DNA of 15,054 nt from Actinomycetes bacterium (GTDB taxonomy: Bacteria > Actinomycetota > Actinomycetes > S36-B12), in assembly GCA_030425745.1 (NCBI GenBank), contig JAUHZW010000024.1:1-15054 (forward strand), read 5' to 3'. The notes beneath the pieces are model-generated. The model worked only from the letters and a program-made list of their open reading frames with translations, was not told where the DNA came from and ran no database searches. A program made the position numbers and the translations under genes. Positions 1-6,889 of the stretch are shown in pieces. Each line of letters begins with the position of its first letter. Position 1 is the stretch's first letter.

Positions 1-1301
1 CCGAGTCGCTCGTTGAGCATCTTGCCCGTCATCTTGGGCCACCAGAAGTACAGGCCGGCGAAGAACAGGAAGACGACGGTTCCGAAGACCGTGTAGTGGA
101 AGTGGGCCACCACGAAGTAGCTGTCCGAGACGTGGAAGTCCAGTGGAGGCGCCGACAGGATGATGCCGGTGAGGCCGCCGAACAGGAACGTGATGAGGAA
201 GCCCATCGTCCACAGCATCGGGGTGTCGAACTTGATCGAGCCCTTCCACATGGTGCCGATCCAGTTGAAGAACTTCACGCCGGTGGGTACGGCGATGAGC
301 ATCGTCATGATCGCGAAGTAGGGCAGATAGACCGACCCTGTCACGTACATGTGGTGGGCCCACACCCCCATCGACAGGGCGCCGATCGCAAGCGTCGCGA
401 AGACGAGACCCTTATAGCCGAAGATCGGCTTGCGGGAGAACACCGGGATGATCTCGCTCGCGATGCCGAAGAACGGCAGAGCGAGGATGTACACCTCAGG
501 ATGCCCGAAGAACCAGAACAGGTGCTGCCAGAGGATGGCGCCACCGTTCTCGGGGGCGAACACCACGGCCCCATACTCGCGGTCGATGAACGCCATCGCG
601 AGGGCGGCGGCGAGGACCGGGAAGGAGAGGATCACCAGGATGCTGGTGACGAAGATCGTCCAGGTGAAGATGGGCATCCGGAACATGGTCAGGCCCGGAG
701 CGCGCATGGTGAAGATCGTCGTGATGAAGTTGACCGAGCCGAGGATCGTGCCCAGGCCGCCCATGGCCAGGCCGATGTACCACAGGTCGGCGCCCACCTC
801 AGGTGAGAACTGGGCGGAGCTCAGCGGAGCGTAGGCGAACCAGCCGAAGGCGGCCGCGCCACCGGGGGTGAGGAAGCCGAGGGCGACGGTGAGTCCGCCG
901 AAGAAGAACAGCCAGTAGCCGAGCATGTTCAGGCGCGGGAAGGCGACATCGGGGGCGCCGATCTGCAGCGGCATGATCACGTTGCCGAAGCCGACGAACA
1001 GCGGCGTGGCGAACAGGAACAGCATGATCGTGCCGTGCATGGTGAAGAGCTGGTTGTACTGCTCGAGCGAGATGAACTGCATCCCGGGAACGGCGAGCTC
1101 GGCGCGGATGGCGAGGGCCATCAGACCGGCGAGGAAGAACCAGAAGGTCGCCGTGACGAGGTACATGTACCCGATGACCTTGTGGTCGGTCGAGGTGACC
1201 CAGGAGACGATCGCGGAGCCCCAGCTGCGCTTGCGGGCCTCCTTGCGATCCTCCGGTCCGGGGCTGGAAGGTGCGACGGGCGGGTCGCTCAGGATCGTCA
1301 T
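1..1301 (-). CDS. ctaD: Cytochrome c oxidase subunit I (aa3 type), 3' end beyond the window
   Basis: Catalytic subunit of the terminal oxidase in the cytoplasmic membrane; it holds heme a, heme a3 and CuB, reduces O2 to water and pumps protons. I translated 433 codons from ATG at 1301 (starts MTILSDPPVAP); the C-terminus lies outside the window. Visible ligands are His89 (HGTIM, heme a), His267 of GHPEVYIL, His316-His317 (WAHHMYVTG, CuB) and His400/His402 (HFHYTVFG, heme a3 and heme a). Glu269 and Tyr271 in HPEVY are the D-channel glutamate and the tyrosine cross-linked to the CuB histidine, so this is an A1-type proton-pumping oxidase. The hydrophobic segments follow the usual multi-helix pattern. 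Its ATG overlaps the ctaC stop (ATGA), so the two are cotranscribed and probably translationally coupled. Annotation is near certain; only completeness is unknown. Confidence 0.97.
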   Translation of the reverse strand, partial: MTILSDPPVAPSSPGPEDRKEARKRSWGSAIVSWVTSTDHKVIGYMYLVTATFWFFLAGLMALAIRAELAVPGMQFISLEQYNQLFTMHGTIMLFLFATPLFVGFGNVIMPLQIGAPDVAFPRLNMLGYWLFFFGGLTVALGFLTPGGAAAFGWFAYAPLSSAQFSPEVGADLWYIGLAMGGLGTILGSVNFITTIFTMRAPGLTMFRMPIFTWTIFVTSILVILSFPVLAAALAMAFIDREYGAVVFAPENGGAILWQHLFWFFGHPEVYILALPFFGIASEIIPVFSRKPIFGYKGLVFATLAIGALSMGVWAHHMYVTGSVYLPYFAIMTMLIAVPTGVKFFNWIGTMWKGSIKFDTPMLWTMGFLITFLFGGLTGIILSAPPLDFHVSDSYFVVAHFHYTVFGTVVFLFFAGLYFWWPKMTGKMLNERL

Positions 1302-2176
1302 GTCGTCCTCTCATCCGGCATCTGGCCTGCGTCGGTGGTCATCCCGGTATCGAACATCCCGGATTGGCCGCGATCCTTCAGACCGGCGATGTAGCTCTCG
1401 TACTCGGCGGGCTCGACGACCCGCACGTTGAACAGCATGCGGGCGTGATCGACGCCGCACAACTCGGCGCACTTCCCGGCGTAGGTGCCCACCTTGTCGG
1501 GGGTCAGCTCGAAGATGTTCGTCTTGCCGGGGATGACGTCCATCTTGAACAGGAAGTCCGGCACCCAGAAGGAGTGGATGACATCCGGGGAGACGAGCTC
1601 GAAGCGGATCTTCTCGCCCACCGGCAGCACCAGCTCCGCCGGCATGTCCGGCGTGCCGATCGCGTAGGCGTCCTGATCCATGTAGTTGAACGCCCAGTTC
1701 CAGCGGAAGCCGACCACCTGGACGGTCTCATCCTGATCGTTGTCGACCGTGAGGATCTCGGACTGATCCTTGGCGGTGAAGAAGAACAGGCCGACGATCA
1801 TGATCAGCGGGACGACCGTGTACAGCAGCTCGATCGGGATGTTGTACTTCGTCTGCTCAGGGGCGTCGTCCTTGTGCTTGCGCCGGTAGGCGAAGGCGGC
1901 CCACAGCATGAGCGCCCACGTGACGATGCCGACGGCCCAGGCCGCGATCCATGAGCCCTCCCAGAGGTTCTGGATGGTCACGGCCTCCTTGGTGGCCGGC
2001 TCGGGGAGATCGAGGAAGAGGATCTCGTTGACCGTGCAGCCGGACAGGGCCACCGCCACGGCGACCGCCCCCGCTCCGAGTGCGGCCGCGCGGAAGCGCC
2101 GCCGCCTGCTGCTCTGCTGATGTTGCTGGACTGCCATGGGACCACCCATGGAGTCCGCGTGGCTTGAGTGCCGCAC
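1298..2176 (-). CDS. ctaC: Cytochrome c oxidase subunit II (CuA subunit), lipoprotein type
   Basis: 292 aa. Accepts electrons from cytochrome c (in actinobacteria, from the bc complex) through CuA and passes them to subunit I. A basic N-terminus (RRRRFR, 24-29) and hydrophobic stretch end in a lipobox LSGC with Cys47, so it should be processed as a lipoprotein. Two membrane helices follow (about 76-97 and 115-133), then the outward-facing cupredoxin domain. CuA ligands are His201 (VIHSFWVP), Cys236, Glu238, Cys240, His244 and Met247 (CAELCGVDHARM). GTG at 2176 is preferred because AGGAAGG sits 6 nt upstream; ATGs at 2149 and 2137 lack such a site. The last base pairs overlap the ctaD start. 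A candidate promoter lies just upstream. Confidence 0.97.
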   Translation of the reverse strand: MRHSSHADSMGGPMAVQQHQQSSRRRRFRAAALGAGAVAVAVALSGCTVNEILFLDLPEPATKEAVTIQNLWEGSWIAAWAVGIVTWALMLWAAFAYRRKHKDDAPEQTKYNIPIELLYTVVPLIMIVGLFFFTAKDQSEILTVDNDQDETVQVVGFRWNWAFNYMDQDAYAIGTPDMPAELVLPVGEKIRFELVSPDVIHSFWVPDFLFKMDVIPGKTNIFELTPDKVGTYAGKCAELCGVDHARMLFNVRVVEPAEYESYIAGLKDRGQSGMFDTGMTTDAGQMPDERTT

Positions 2177-2208
2177 AGAACGCCTTCCTACGTGTCCGAT
2201 TGGTCGTG

Positions 2209-2237
2209 AGACTAGCGCACGATCCCCTCACGGTCCT
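2209..2237 (-). promoter_or_regulatory. Candidate ctaC-ctaD promoter
   Basis: On the minus strand AGGACC (2232-2237) is followed after 17 bp by TAGTCT (2209-2214). The -10 fits the actinobacterial TAnnnT pattern and the -35 shares the central GAC of TTGACA. Transcription would begin near 2202, giving a leader of about 25 nt with the ctaC Shine-Dalgarno sequence. Seen by eye only. Confidence 0.4.
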
Positions 2238-2289
2238 TCTGGGCCCACGCACTGTGATCGGCTCCTCATCGACCCTCGATTCCGGGCGC

Positions 2290-2295
2290 TACCGT
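2290..2295 (+). promoter_or_regulatory. Candidate -10 box of the NifS-like gene (leaderless)
   Basis: TACCGT matches TAnnnT and ends 7 nt before GTG at 2303. There is no usable Shine-Dalgarno site: a GAGGG at 2296-2300 is only 2 nt from the start. This spacing is what a leaderless transcript starting at the GTG would have. No clear -35 is visible, but a perfect dyad (ATCGA-ccc-TCGAT) occupies 2268-2280. Confidence 0.35.
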
Positions 2296-2302
2296 GAGGG
2301 CC

Positions 2303-3412
2303 GTGAGCGGCTCCGGATACCTCGATGCGGTGGGTGGCCAACCCCTGCTGCCGGCTGCCCGTCAGGCGTGGTTGGCGGCCGCCGGGCAGGCCTGGAGTGA
2401 TCCCGCCCGCCTCCATCACGAAGGGCGCCGCACCGGCCTGGTCCTCGACGCGGCTCGCGCCAGCATCGCCTCGTCGCTCGGTGTGGACCCCGACGAGGTC
2501 TTCCTCACCACCTCCGGACCGACCGCGGTCGGGATCGCGGTGACCGGCCTGCTGGGTCGCTCCCCGGTGAGCAGGGCAGTCTGCTCCGCTGTCGAGAGCC
2601 TCGCGGTGCTCAGTCCGGCCCGAGGCGGCGCCGACGAGGTCGACCTCGTGGACGTTGACGACCACGGCCGGATGTCCCTGGACGCGTTCGCCGCGGCGCT
2701 CACCAGGCCCGCGTCCCTCGCCGCGGTGCAGGTCGCCAATCCCGAGGTGGGCACCCGGCAGCCCCTCGCCCGCGCCCACGAGATCGCCCGGGATGCCGGG
2801 GTTCCTCTCCTCGCCCACGCGGTCCAGGTCGTCGGGCGAGGTCCGTTCCCCTCCTCGTGGGACGTGCTGGCCGCCTCGGCCCGGGACTGGGCCGGCCCGG
2901 CCGGTGTCGGCGTCCTGGTGGTGCGTCGCCACGTGGGCTGGAGCCCGGAGGAGAACCCGGACCGCGGCTGGGTGAGCGGTTTCCCCGACGTGCCCGCGGC
3001 CGCGGCCGCGGCCACCGCGCTCGAGACGTGGCTGCCGCAGAGCGATGCCGATGCTGCGCGGGCCTTCGCGCTGACCGATCGCATCCGCAGCGTCCTGCCG
3101 ACCCTCGCGGACGGCATCACCGTGACCGGCGACCCCGATGACCGACTGCCCCACATCGTCACGTTCACCTGCCCCGGGGTGACCGGTGAGGCCGTGGTGG
3201 ATGAGCTGTCACGGCGCGGCTACAGCGTCGCGAGCGGCTCCGCGTGCACCTCGGACGTGCGGATGCCGAGCCAGGTGCTGGCCGCCATGGGGGTGGCCGC
3301 CGACGCCTCGATCCGCGTGTCCCTCCCGTTCGACTGCGCCGAGGAGACCATCGAGGGCTTCCTCACCGCTCTGCCAGAGGCGATCAACGCCGCCCGCGGG
3401 GTGCTCGCGTAG
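2303..3412 (+). CDS. Cysteine-desulfurase-like (aminotransferase class V fold) protein lacking PLP residues
   Basis: 369 aa, fold type I, NifS/IscS-like from end to end. Active desulfurases bind PLP through a Lys in SAHK, an Asp in DAxQ and a ring-stacking His in EH. Here the matching positions are Asp195 (SARDWAGPAG), His172 (AHAVQVVG) and Ser99 (SAVESLAVL). The mobile loop with the sulfur-carrying cysteine is intact (SGSACTS, Cys315, followed by the usual SQVLAAMG-type helix). The frame is uninterrupted and codon use is like its neighbours, so it is not a decaying pseudogene. By sequence it should not form the internal aldimine; it may be a pseudoenzyme, scaffold or sulfur acceptor. It lies between cox genes and adoK/erpA, a location where actinobacteria often carry a NifS-like gene. 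GTG at 2303 is chosen over GTG 2294 because the family N-terminus begins near YLDAVGGQP; 2294 remains possible. Its last 29 bp overlap the convergent aat. Confidence 0.8.
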   Translation: MSGSGYLDAVGGQPLLPAARQAWLAAAGQAWSDPARLHHEGRRTGLVLDAARASIASSLGVDPDEVFLTTSGPTAVGIAVTGLLGRSPVSRAVCSAVESLAVLSPARGGADEVDLVDVDDHGRMSLDAFAAALTRPASLAAVQVANPEVGTRQPLARAHEIARDAGVPLLAHAVQVVGRGPFPSSWDVLAASARDWAGPAGVGVLVVRRHVGWSPEENPDRGWVSGFPDVPAAAAAATALETWLPQSDADAARAFALTDRIRSVLPTLADGITVTGDPDDRLPHIVTFTCPGVTGEAVVDELSRRGYSVASGSACTSDVRMPSQVLAAMGVAADASIRVSLPFDCAEETIEGFLTALPEAINAARGVLA

Positions 3413-4091
3413 CGGTCGACGGGAAGGCCGGGGGCAGCGGCAGGGCGGTCTGCAGCCTTGCCAGGTACGAGGCGCGAGGGATCTCGACCACCCCCAACGT
3501 CGCCAGATGGTCCGTGCGCCACTGGACGTCCAGCAGGCGGCGATCGGGATCCCCGGCGCCCCGCAGCACGTCCACCAGGGCCACGAGCGCGGCCTTGGAC
3601 GCGTCCGTCTCGCGGTGGAACATGGACTCCCCCGCGAACAGGCCTCCGATCTCGACCCCGTACAGGCCACCGACCAGCCGGTCCTCCCGCCACACCTCGA
3701 CGGAGTGCGCCCAGCCCATGTCGTGCAGCCGTGAGTACTGGATGACGAACTCGTCGGTGATCCAGGCCCCCTCGGAGCGTCCCTCCGCGCAGGCCCGCAT
3801 CACCTCCGAGAAGGCAGCGTCGACGGTCAGGGTGAAGCGCCGCATCGATCGTCGCAGCGAACGGCTGATGCGCAGAGCATCGAGCGGGAGGACGCCTCGC
3901 GGGTCGGGTGACCACCAGCCGAGGTCCCGATGGGATTCCTCGCCCGACACGTGCATCGGGAACAACCCCCGCGCGTAGGCGGCCAGGAGAGTCGAGGGCT
4001 CCAGGTCCGCGCCGACAGCAAGGACCTCATGACCGGGGTCGGCCTCGGCAGGGTCCGGAAGGTCCCACCGGCATGGGCCGGGGTCGGTCAC
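3384..4091 (-). CDS. aat: Leucyl/phenylalanyl-tRNA--protein transferase
   Basis: 235 aa, typical length. Adds Leu or Phe from aminoacyl-tRNA to the N-terminal Arg or Lys of proteins, making them N-degron substrates for ClpS-ClpAP/ClpCP in the cytoplasm. Family signatures in order are GLFPM (42-46), WWSPDPRGVLP (59-69), GWAHSVEVW (126-134), GGLYGVEIGG (141-150), the catalytic-site segment LFAGESMFHR (151-160, Glu154) followed by SKAAL, and LLDVQ...DHL (186-196). Start is GTG 4091; no strong ribosome site precedes it, but it lies only 24 bp after the adoK-like stop on the same strand, so it is probably translated from that transcript. The last codons (basic tail after PPAF) overlap the 3' end of the convergent NifS-like gene by 29 bp. 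Confidence 0.95.
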   Translation of the reverse strand: MTDPGPCRWDLPDPAEADPGHEVLAVGADLEPSTLLAAYARGLFPMHVSGEESHRDLGWWSPDPRGVLPLDALRISRSLRRSMRRFTLTVDAAFSEVMRACAEGRSEGAWITDEFVIQYSRLHDMGWAHSVEVWREDRLVGGLYGVEIGGLFAGESMFHRETDASKAALVALVDVLRGAGDPDRRLLDVQWRTDHLATLGVVEIPRASYLARLQTALPLPPAFPSTATRAPRGRR

Positions 4092-4115
4092 CGCTGCTGC
4101 CCGAGCATCGCCGGG

Positions 4116-5102
4116 TCAGGGACGCGGGCAGACCACGTGCGGTTCGACCTCGGCCGCCGCATCGTCGCCATAGGCGGCCGACATGCGCTCGAGGAAGTGC
4201 TGGCGCGCAAGCTCGTACTCCTGCGTGCCCACGGTCTCGATGACGTAGGTGGCCAGGAGGGCACCGATCTGTGCGGAACGCTCGTCGCTGAGGCCCCACC
4301 CCTGACCGCTGAGGTACCCGGCGCGGAAGGCGTCGCCCACGCCGGTCGGGTCGGCCTTGCGGTCCTCCTCGGCCACGGCGACCGTGACGGTGTCGCCGCC
4401 TCGGCGCTGCACCCGCGCGCCGTCAGCGCCCATGGTGGTCACGCGCACCTCGACCATGGCGTCGAGATCGGCCTCCGTCCAGCCGGTCTTCTGCTGGATG
4501 AGGGCGAGCTCGTACTCGTTGGAGAACAGGAAAGCAGCGCCCTCGATGAGCGGGGTGATCTCATCCCCGCTCATGCGCGCGAGTTGCTGGGAGGGGTCGG
4601 CCGCGAACGGGTAGCCGCGGAACCGGCACTCCTCGGTGTGCCGCAGCATCGCCTCGGGATCGTTCGCGCCGATCAGCACGACCTCGGCCTTGCCGGCCCG
4701 ATCGACGACCGGACGGAGCTCGATGTTGCGCGCCTCCGACATCGCACCCGGGTAGAAGGACGCGATCTGGTTCTGCTCGGCATCGGTGGTGCAGACGAAC
4801 CGAGCGGTGTGCCGGGAGTCCGAGACATGCACCCCACTGGTGTCGACGTTGTGACGCTGCAGCCAGGACTCGTAGTCGGCGAAGTCCGGCCCCACCGCGC
4901 CCACGAGGACCGGCCGGTGGCCGAGGCAGCCCATGCCGAAGGCGATGTTCGGGGCGACCCCGCCCCGACGGACCTCGAGCTCCTCGACGAGGAACGACAG
5001 CGAGACCTTGTCGAGCTTGTCGGCGACGAGGGAGTCGGAGAACTTCCCCGGGAAGGTCATGAGGTGATCGGTCGCGATGGATCCGGTGATGAGAACAGCC
5101 AC
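4116..5102 (-). CDS. adoK: PfkB-family carbohydrate kinase, adenosine-kinase-like
   Basis: 328 aa ribokinase-fold kinase. The N-terminal substrate motif GGVAPNIAFGMGCLG (47-61) and C-terminal DPTGVGDAFRAG (251-262) with catalytic base Asp257 define the PfkB family. Length, N-terminus (LITGSIATDHLMTFPGKF) and location near ctaC and a HesB gene match mycobacterial AdoK, which phosphorylates adenosine to AMP in purine salvage. Many actinobacterial orthologues are annotated only as carbohydrate kinase, so the substrate is inferred. GTG 5102 is chosen because the fold begins directly at AVLITGSIA. No Shine-Dalgarno site is present; instead TAGGCT ends 8 nt upstream, consistent with leaderless transcription. 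Probably cotranscribed with aat. Confidence 0.88.
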   Translation of the reverse strand: MAVLITGSIATDHLMTFPGKFSDSLVADKLDKVSLSFLVEELEVRRGGVAPNIAFGMGCLGHRPVLVGAVGPDFADYESWLQRHNVDTSGVHVSDSRHTARFVCTTDAEQNQIASFYPGAMSEARNIELRPVVDRAGKAEVVLIGANDPEAMLRHTEECRFRGYPFAADPSQQLARMSGDEITPLIEGAAFLFSNEYELALIQQKTGWTEADLDAMVEVRVTTMGADGARVQRRGGDTVTVAVAEEDRKADPTGVGDAFRAGYLSGQGWGLSDERSAQIGALLATYVIETVGTQEYELARQHFLERMSAAYGDDAAAEVEPHVVCPRP

Positions 5103-5110
5103 GGTCCGGG

Positions 5111-5116
5111 AGCCTA
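5111..5116 (-). promoter_or_regulatory. Candidate leaderless -10 box for adoK-aat
   Basis: TAGGCT on the minus strand, 8 nt before the GTG start at 5102. The identical hexamer and spacing occur before the DUF3043 gene. Any -35 element would fall inside the stem of the erpA hairpin; no TTGACA-like sequence is there. Confidence 0.4.
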
Positions 5117-5126
5117 GCGCGCATGA

Positions 5127-5160
5127 CGAAGGCCACCGGGCAGACGCCCGGTGGCCTTCG
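5127..5160 (-). terminator. Strong hairpin after erpA
   Basis: A perfect 15-bp stem (left arm 5127-5141, right arm 5146-5160) closes a 4-nt loop (5142-5145). It lies 21 bp beyond the erpA stop on the minus strand and just before adoK. No U tract follows in the minus-strand direction, which is common for GC-rich actinobacterial terminators. It could instead protect the erpA 3' end or block read-through into adoK. Confidence 0.7.
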
Positions 5161-5181
5161 CGCTCTCGCAGTGAGAGAGGG

Positions 5182-5541
5182 TCAGTGGAACGAATCGCCG
5201 CAGGCGCAGGAGCCCGTTGCGTTCGGGTTGTCGATCGTGAAGCCCTGCTTCTCGATCGTGTCGACGAAGTCGATGGTCGCGCCGCCGAGGTACGGGGCGC
5301 TCATGCGGTCGGTGACGACGCTGACGCCGTCGAAGTCCTTGACCACGTCACCGTCGAGCGAGCGATCGTCGAAGAAGAGCTGGTAGCGCAGACCCGAGCA
5401 GCCACCGGGCTGCACGGCGACACGCAGGGAGAGGTCATCACGCCCCTCGCTCTCCAGCAGGGTCTTGACCTTGGATGCGGCGCCGTCGGTCAGGATGATG
5501 CCGTCGGTCACGGGGACCTCGGTGGTGGTGTCAGCCGTCAT
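5182..5541 (-). CDS. erpA: A-type iron-sulfur carrier (HesB/IscA family, ErpA-like)
   Basis: 119 aa. Cytoplasmic carrier that receives Fe-S clusters and delivers them to apo-enzymes. The three conserved cysteines are Cys48 (PGGCSGLRY) and Cys112/Cys114 (SCACGDSF near the C-terminus); the rest matches the HesB-like fold in usual length, with a short acidic N-terminal extension. ATG 5541 is preceded by AAAGG 8 nt upstream. It is divergent from nadA, whose product needs a [4Fe-4S] cluster, and is followed by a strong hairpin, so it is probably monocistronic. Family assignment is firm; the choice of the name erpA over iscA rests on common actinobacterial usage. Confidence 0.92.
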   Translation of the reverse strand: MTADTTTEVPVTDGIILTDGAASKVKTLLESEGRDDLSLRVAVQPGGCSGLRYQLFFDDRSLDGDVVKDFDGVSVVTDRMSAPYLGGATIDFVDTIEKQGFTIDNPNATGSCACGDSFH

Positions 5542-5672
5542 GCTCAGGACCTTTCGCGTTCTTCGACAGGTTTACGTGACCGCCAACAACCCGGCCGCCA
5601 CATTCATTCCCGATTGTCACACGTCTTCGCGCGGAGCGCTAACGCCGCCCACGCGCGACACCCCGTCGGATG

Positions 5673-5679
5673 TCACACT
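5673..5679 (+). promoter_or_regulatory. Weak candidate -10 for nadA
   Basis: CACACT (5674-5679) lies 6 nt before the nadA ATG and there is no Shine-Dalgarno site in between, so nadA may be leaderless. The box overlaps the second of two TGTCACAC direct repeats (5615-5622 and 5671-5678) in the erpA-nadA divergent region. Low certainty. Confidence 0.25.
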
Positions 5680-5685
5680 GTGCGG

Positions 5686-6876
5686 ATGGCGTCGACGTTC
5701 ACCGAACCCGAACCCTCTCCCCTGGCCCTCCTGCTCCTGGGCCACGCGTCCGATGACGACACCGAGGCCGGTGTGGTGTGCCCGGGCGATCTGCCCGCTC
5801 CCTCGGACCCCGGACTCGTCGAGCGTGCGCGGGCGGCCAAGGAGACCCTCGGGAGCCGCGTCTTCATCCTCGGCCACCACTACCAGCGCGATGAGGTCAT
5901 CCAGTTCGCCGACGCGACGGGCGACTCCTTCAAGCTCGCGCAGCAGGCCGCGGCGCACCCGGAGGCCGAGTTCATCGTGTTCGAGGGTGTGCACTTCATG
6001 GCGGAGAGCGCCGACATCCTGACCGACGACTCCCAGCAGGTCGTGCTGCCCGACAGTGCTGCCGGCTGCTCGATGGCCGACATGGCGACGATCGCCCAGG
6101 TCGAGGAGTGCTGGGCGCTGCTCGAGGAACTGGGCATCGCCGAACAGACCGTCCCGGTCACCTACATGAACTCCAGCGCGGCCATCAAGGCGTTCACCGG
6201 GCGCAACGGCGGCGCGGTCTGCACCTCCAGCAATGCCGAGCGCAGCCTCACCTGGGCCTTCGAGCGCGGCGAGAAGGTCCTCTTCCTGCCGGATCAGCAT
6301 CTGGGCCGCACCACGGCTGTGATCGACCTCGGCATGTCGCTGGACGACTGTGTCGTCTACAACCCGAACCGGCCGCGCGGAGGCCTCACCGACGAGCAGC
6401 TTCGGGGCGCCCGAATGATCCTGTGGCGCGGACACTGCTCGGTCCACGGGCGCTTCACCGCTCAGAACGTCGATGAGGTGCGCGAGCGAGTGCCCGGCGT
6501 GACAGTCATCGTCCACCCGGAGTGCTCGTTCGAGGTCGTGTCGAAGGCCGATGTGATCGGATCGACGGAGAAGATCATCGCGACCATCACCGCAGCCGAG
6601 CCGGGCACGGCTTGGGCCGTCGGCACTGAGCTGAATCTGGTCAAGCGCCTGGCCGAGCAGCACCCGGACAAGGAGATCATCTATCTCGACAAGACCGTGT
6701 GCTTCTGCTCGACGATGAACCGCATCGACCTGCCGCACCTGGTGTGGGCGCTGGAGTCCCTCGTGCAGGGCACGGTGCCGAACCGGATCACGGTCGATGC
6801 GGACACCCAGCACTGGGCGAAGGTCGCCCTCGATCGCATGCTCGCCCTGCCCGGACCGTCCGCCGCGAAGGACTGA
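5686..6876 (+). CDS. nadA: Quinolinate synthase A
   Basis: 396 aa, the long NadA form found in Gram-positives. Condenses iminoaspartate with dihydroxyacetone phosphate to quinolinate in de novo NAD synthesis; cytoplasmic [4Fe-4S] enzyme. Cluster ligands by alignment with the Bacillus type are Cys128 (SAAGCSMADM), Cys251 (WRGHCSVHGRF) and Cys341 (VCFCSTMNRID). Other landmarks are HHYQRDEV (64-71), GDSFKLAQ (79-86), GVHFMAES (101-108), TYMNSSAAIKAFTG (159-172), FLPDQHLG (200-207), VHPECSFEV (276-284) and GTELNLVKRL (313-322). ATG 5686 is chosen over upstream in-frame codons; GTG 5680 would add two residues. The partners nadB and nadC are not in the window. It converges on pspAB with 13 bp between stops. 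Confidence 0.96.
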   Translation: MASTFTEPEPSPLALLLLGHASDDDTEAGVVCPGDLPAPSDPGLVERARAAKETLGSRVFILGHHYQRDEVIQFADATGDSFKLAQQAAAHPEAEFIVFEGVHFMAESADILTDDSQQVVLPDSAAGCSMADMATIAQVEECWALLEELGIAEQTVPVTYMNSSAAIKAFTGRNGGAVCTSSNAERSLTWAFERGEKVLFLPDQHLGRTTAVIDLGMSLDDCVVYNPNRPRGGLTDEQLRGARMILWRGHCSVHGRFTAQNVDEVRERVPGVTVIVHPECSFEVVSKADVIGSTEKIIATITAAEPGTAWAVGTELNLVKRLAEQHPDKEIIYLDKTVCFCSTMNRIDLPHLVWALESLVQGTVPNRITVDADTQHWAKVALDRMLALPGPSAAKD

Positions 6877-6889
6877 CGGCCGGCGCGCA

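Noticed and set aside
96..806. Open frames on the plus strand opposite ctaD
   Set aside because: Low-complexity His/Asp/Glu/Arg-rich shadows of ctaD, whose minus-strand translation is unambiguous.
2994..3012. GCGGCC-like tandem repeat
   Set aside because: It encodes a poly-alanine stretch in the NifS-like protein; codon-level low complexity, not a separate element.
3930..5117. Open frame of 395 codons on the plus strand
   Set aside because: It lies antisense to adoK and the aat 5' end; composition is His/Arg/Val-rich as expected from reading GC-rich codons backwards, with no recognisable domain.
5077..5685. Upstream extension of the nadA frame by about 200 codons
   Set aside because: It would run antisense through all of erpA; NadA homology begins near ATG 5686.
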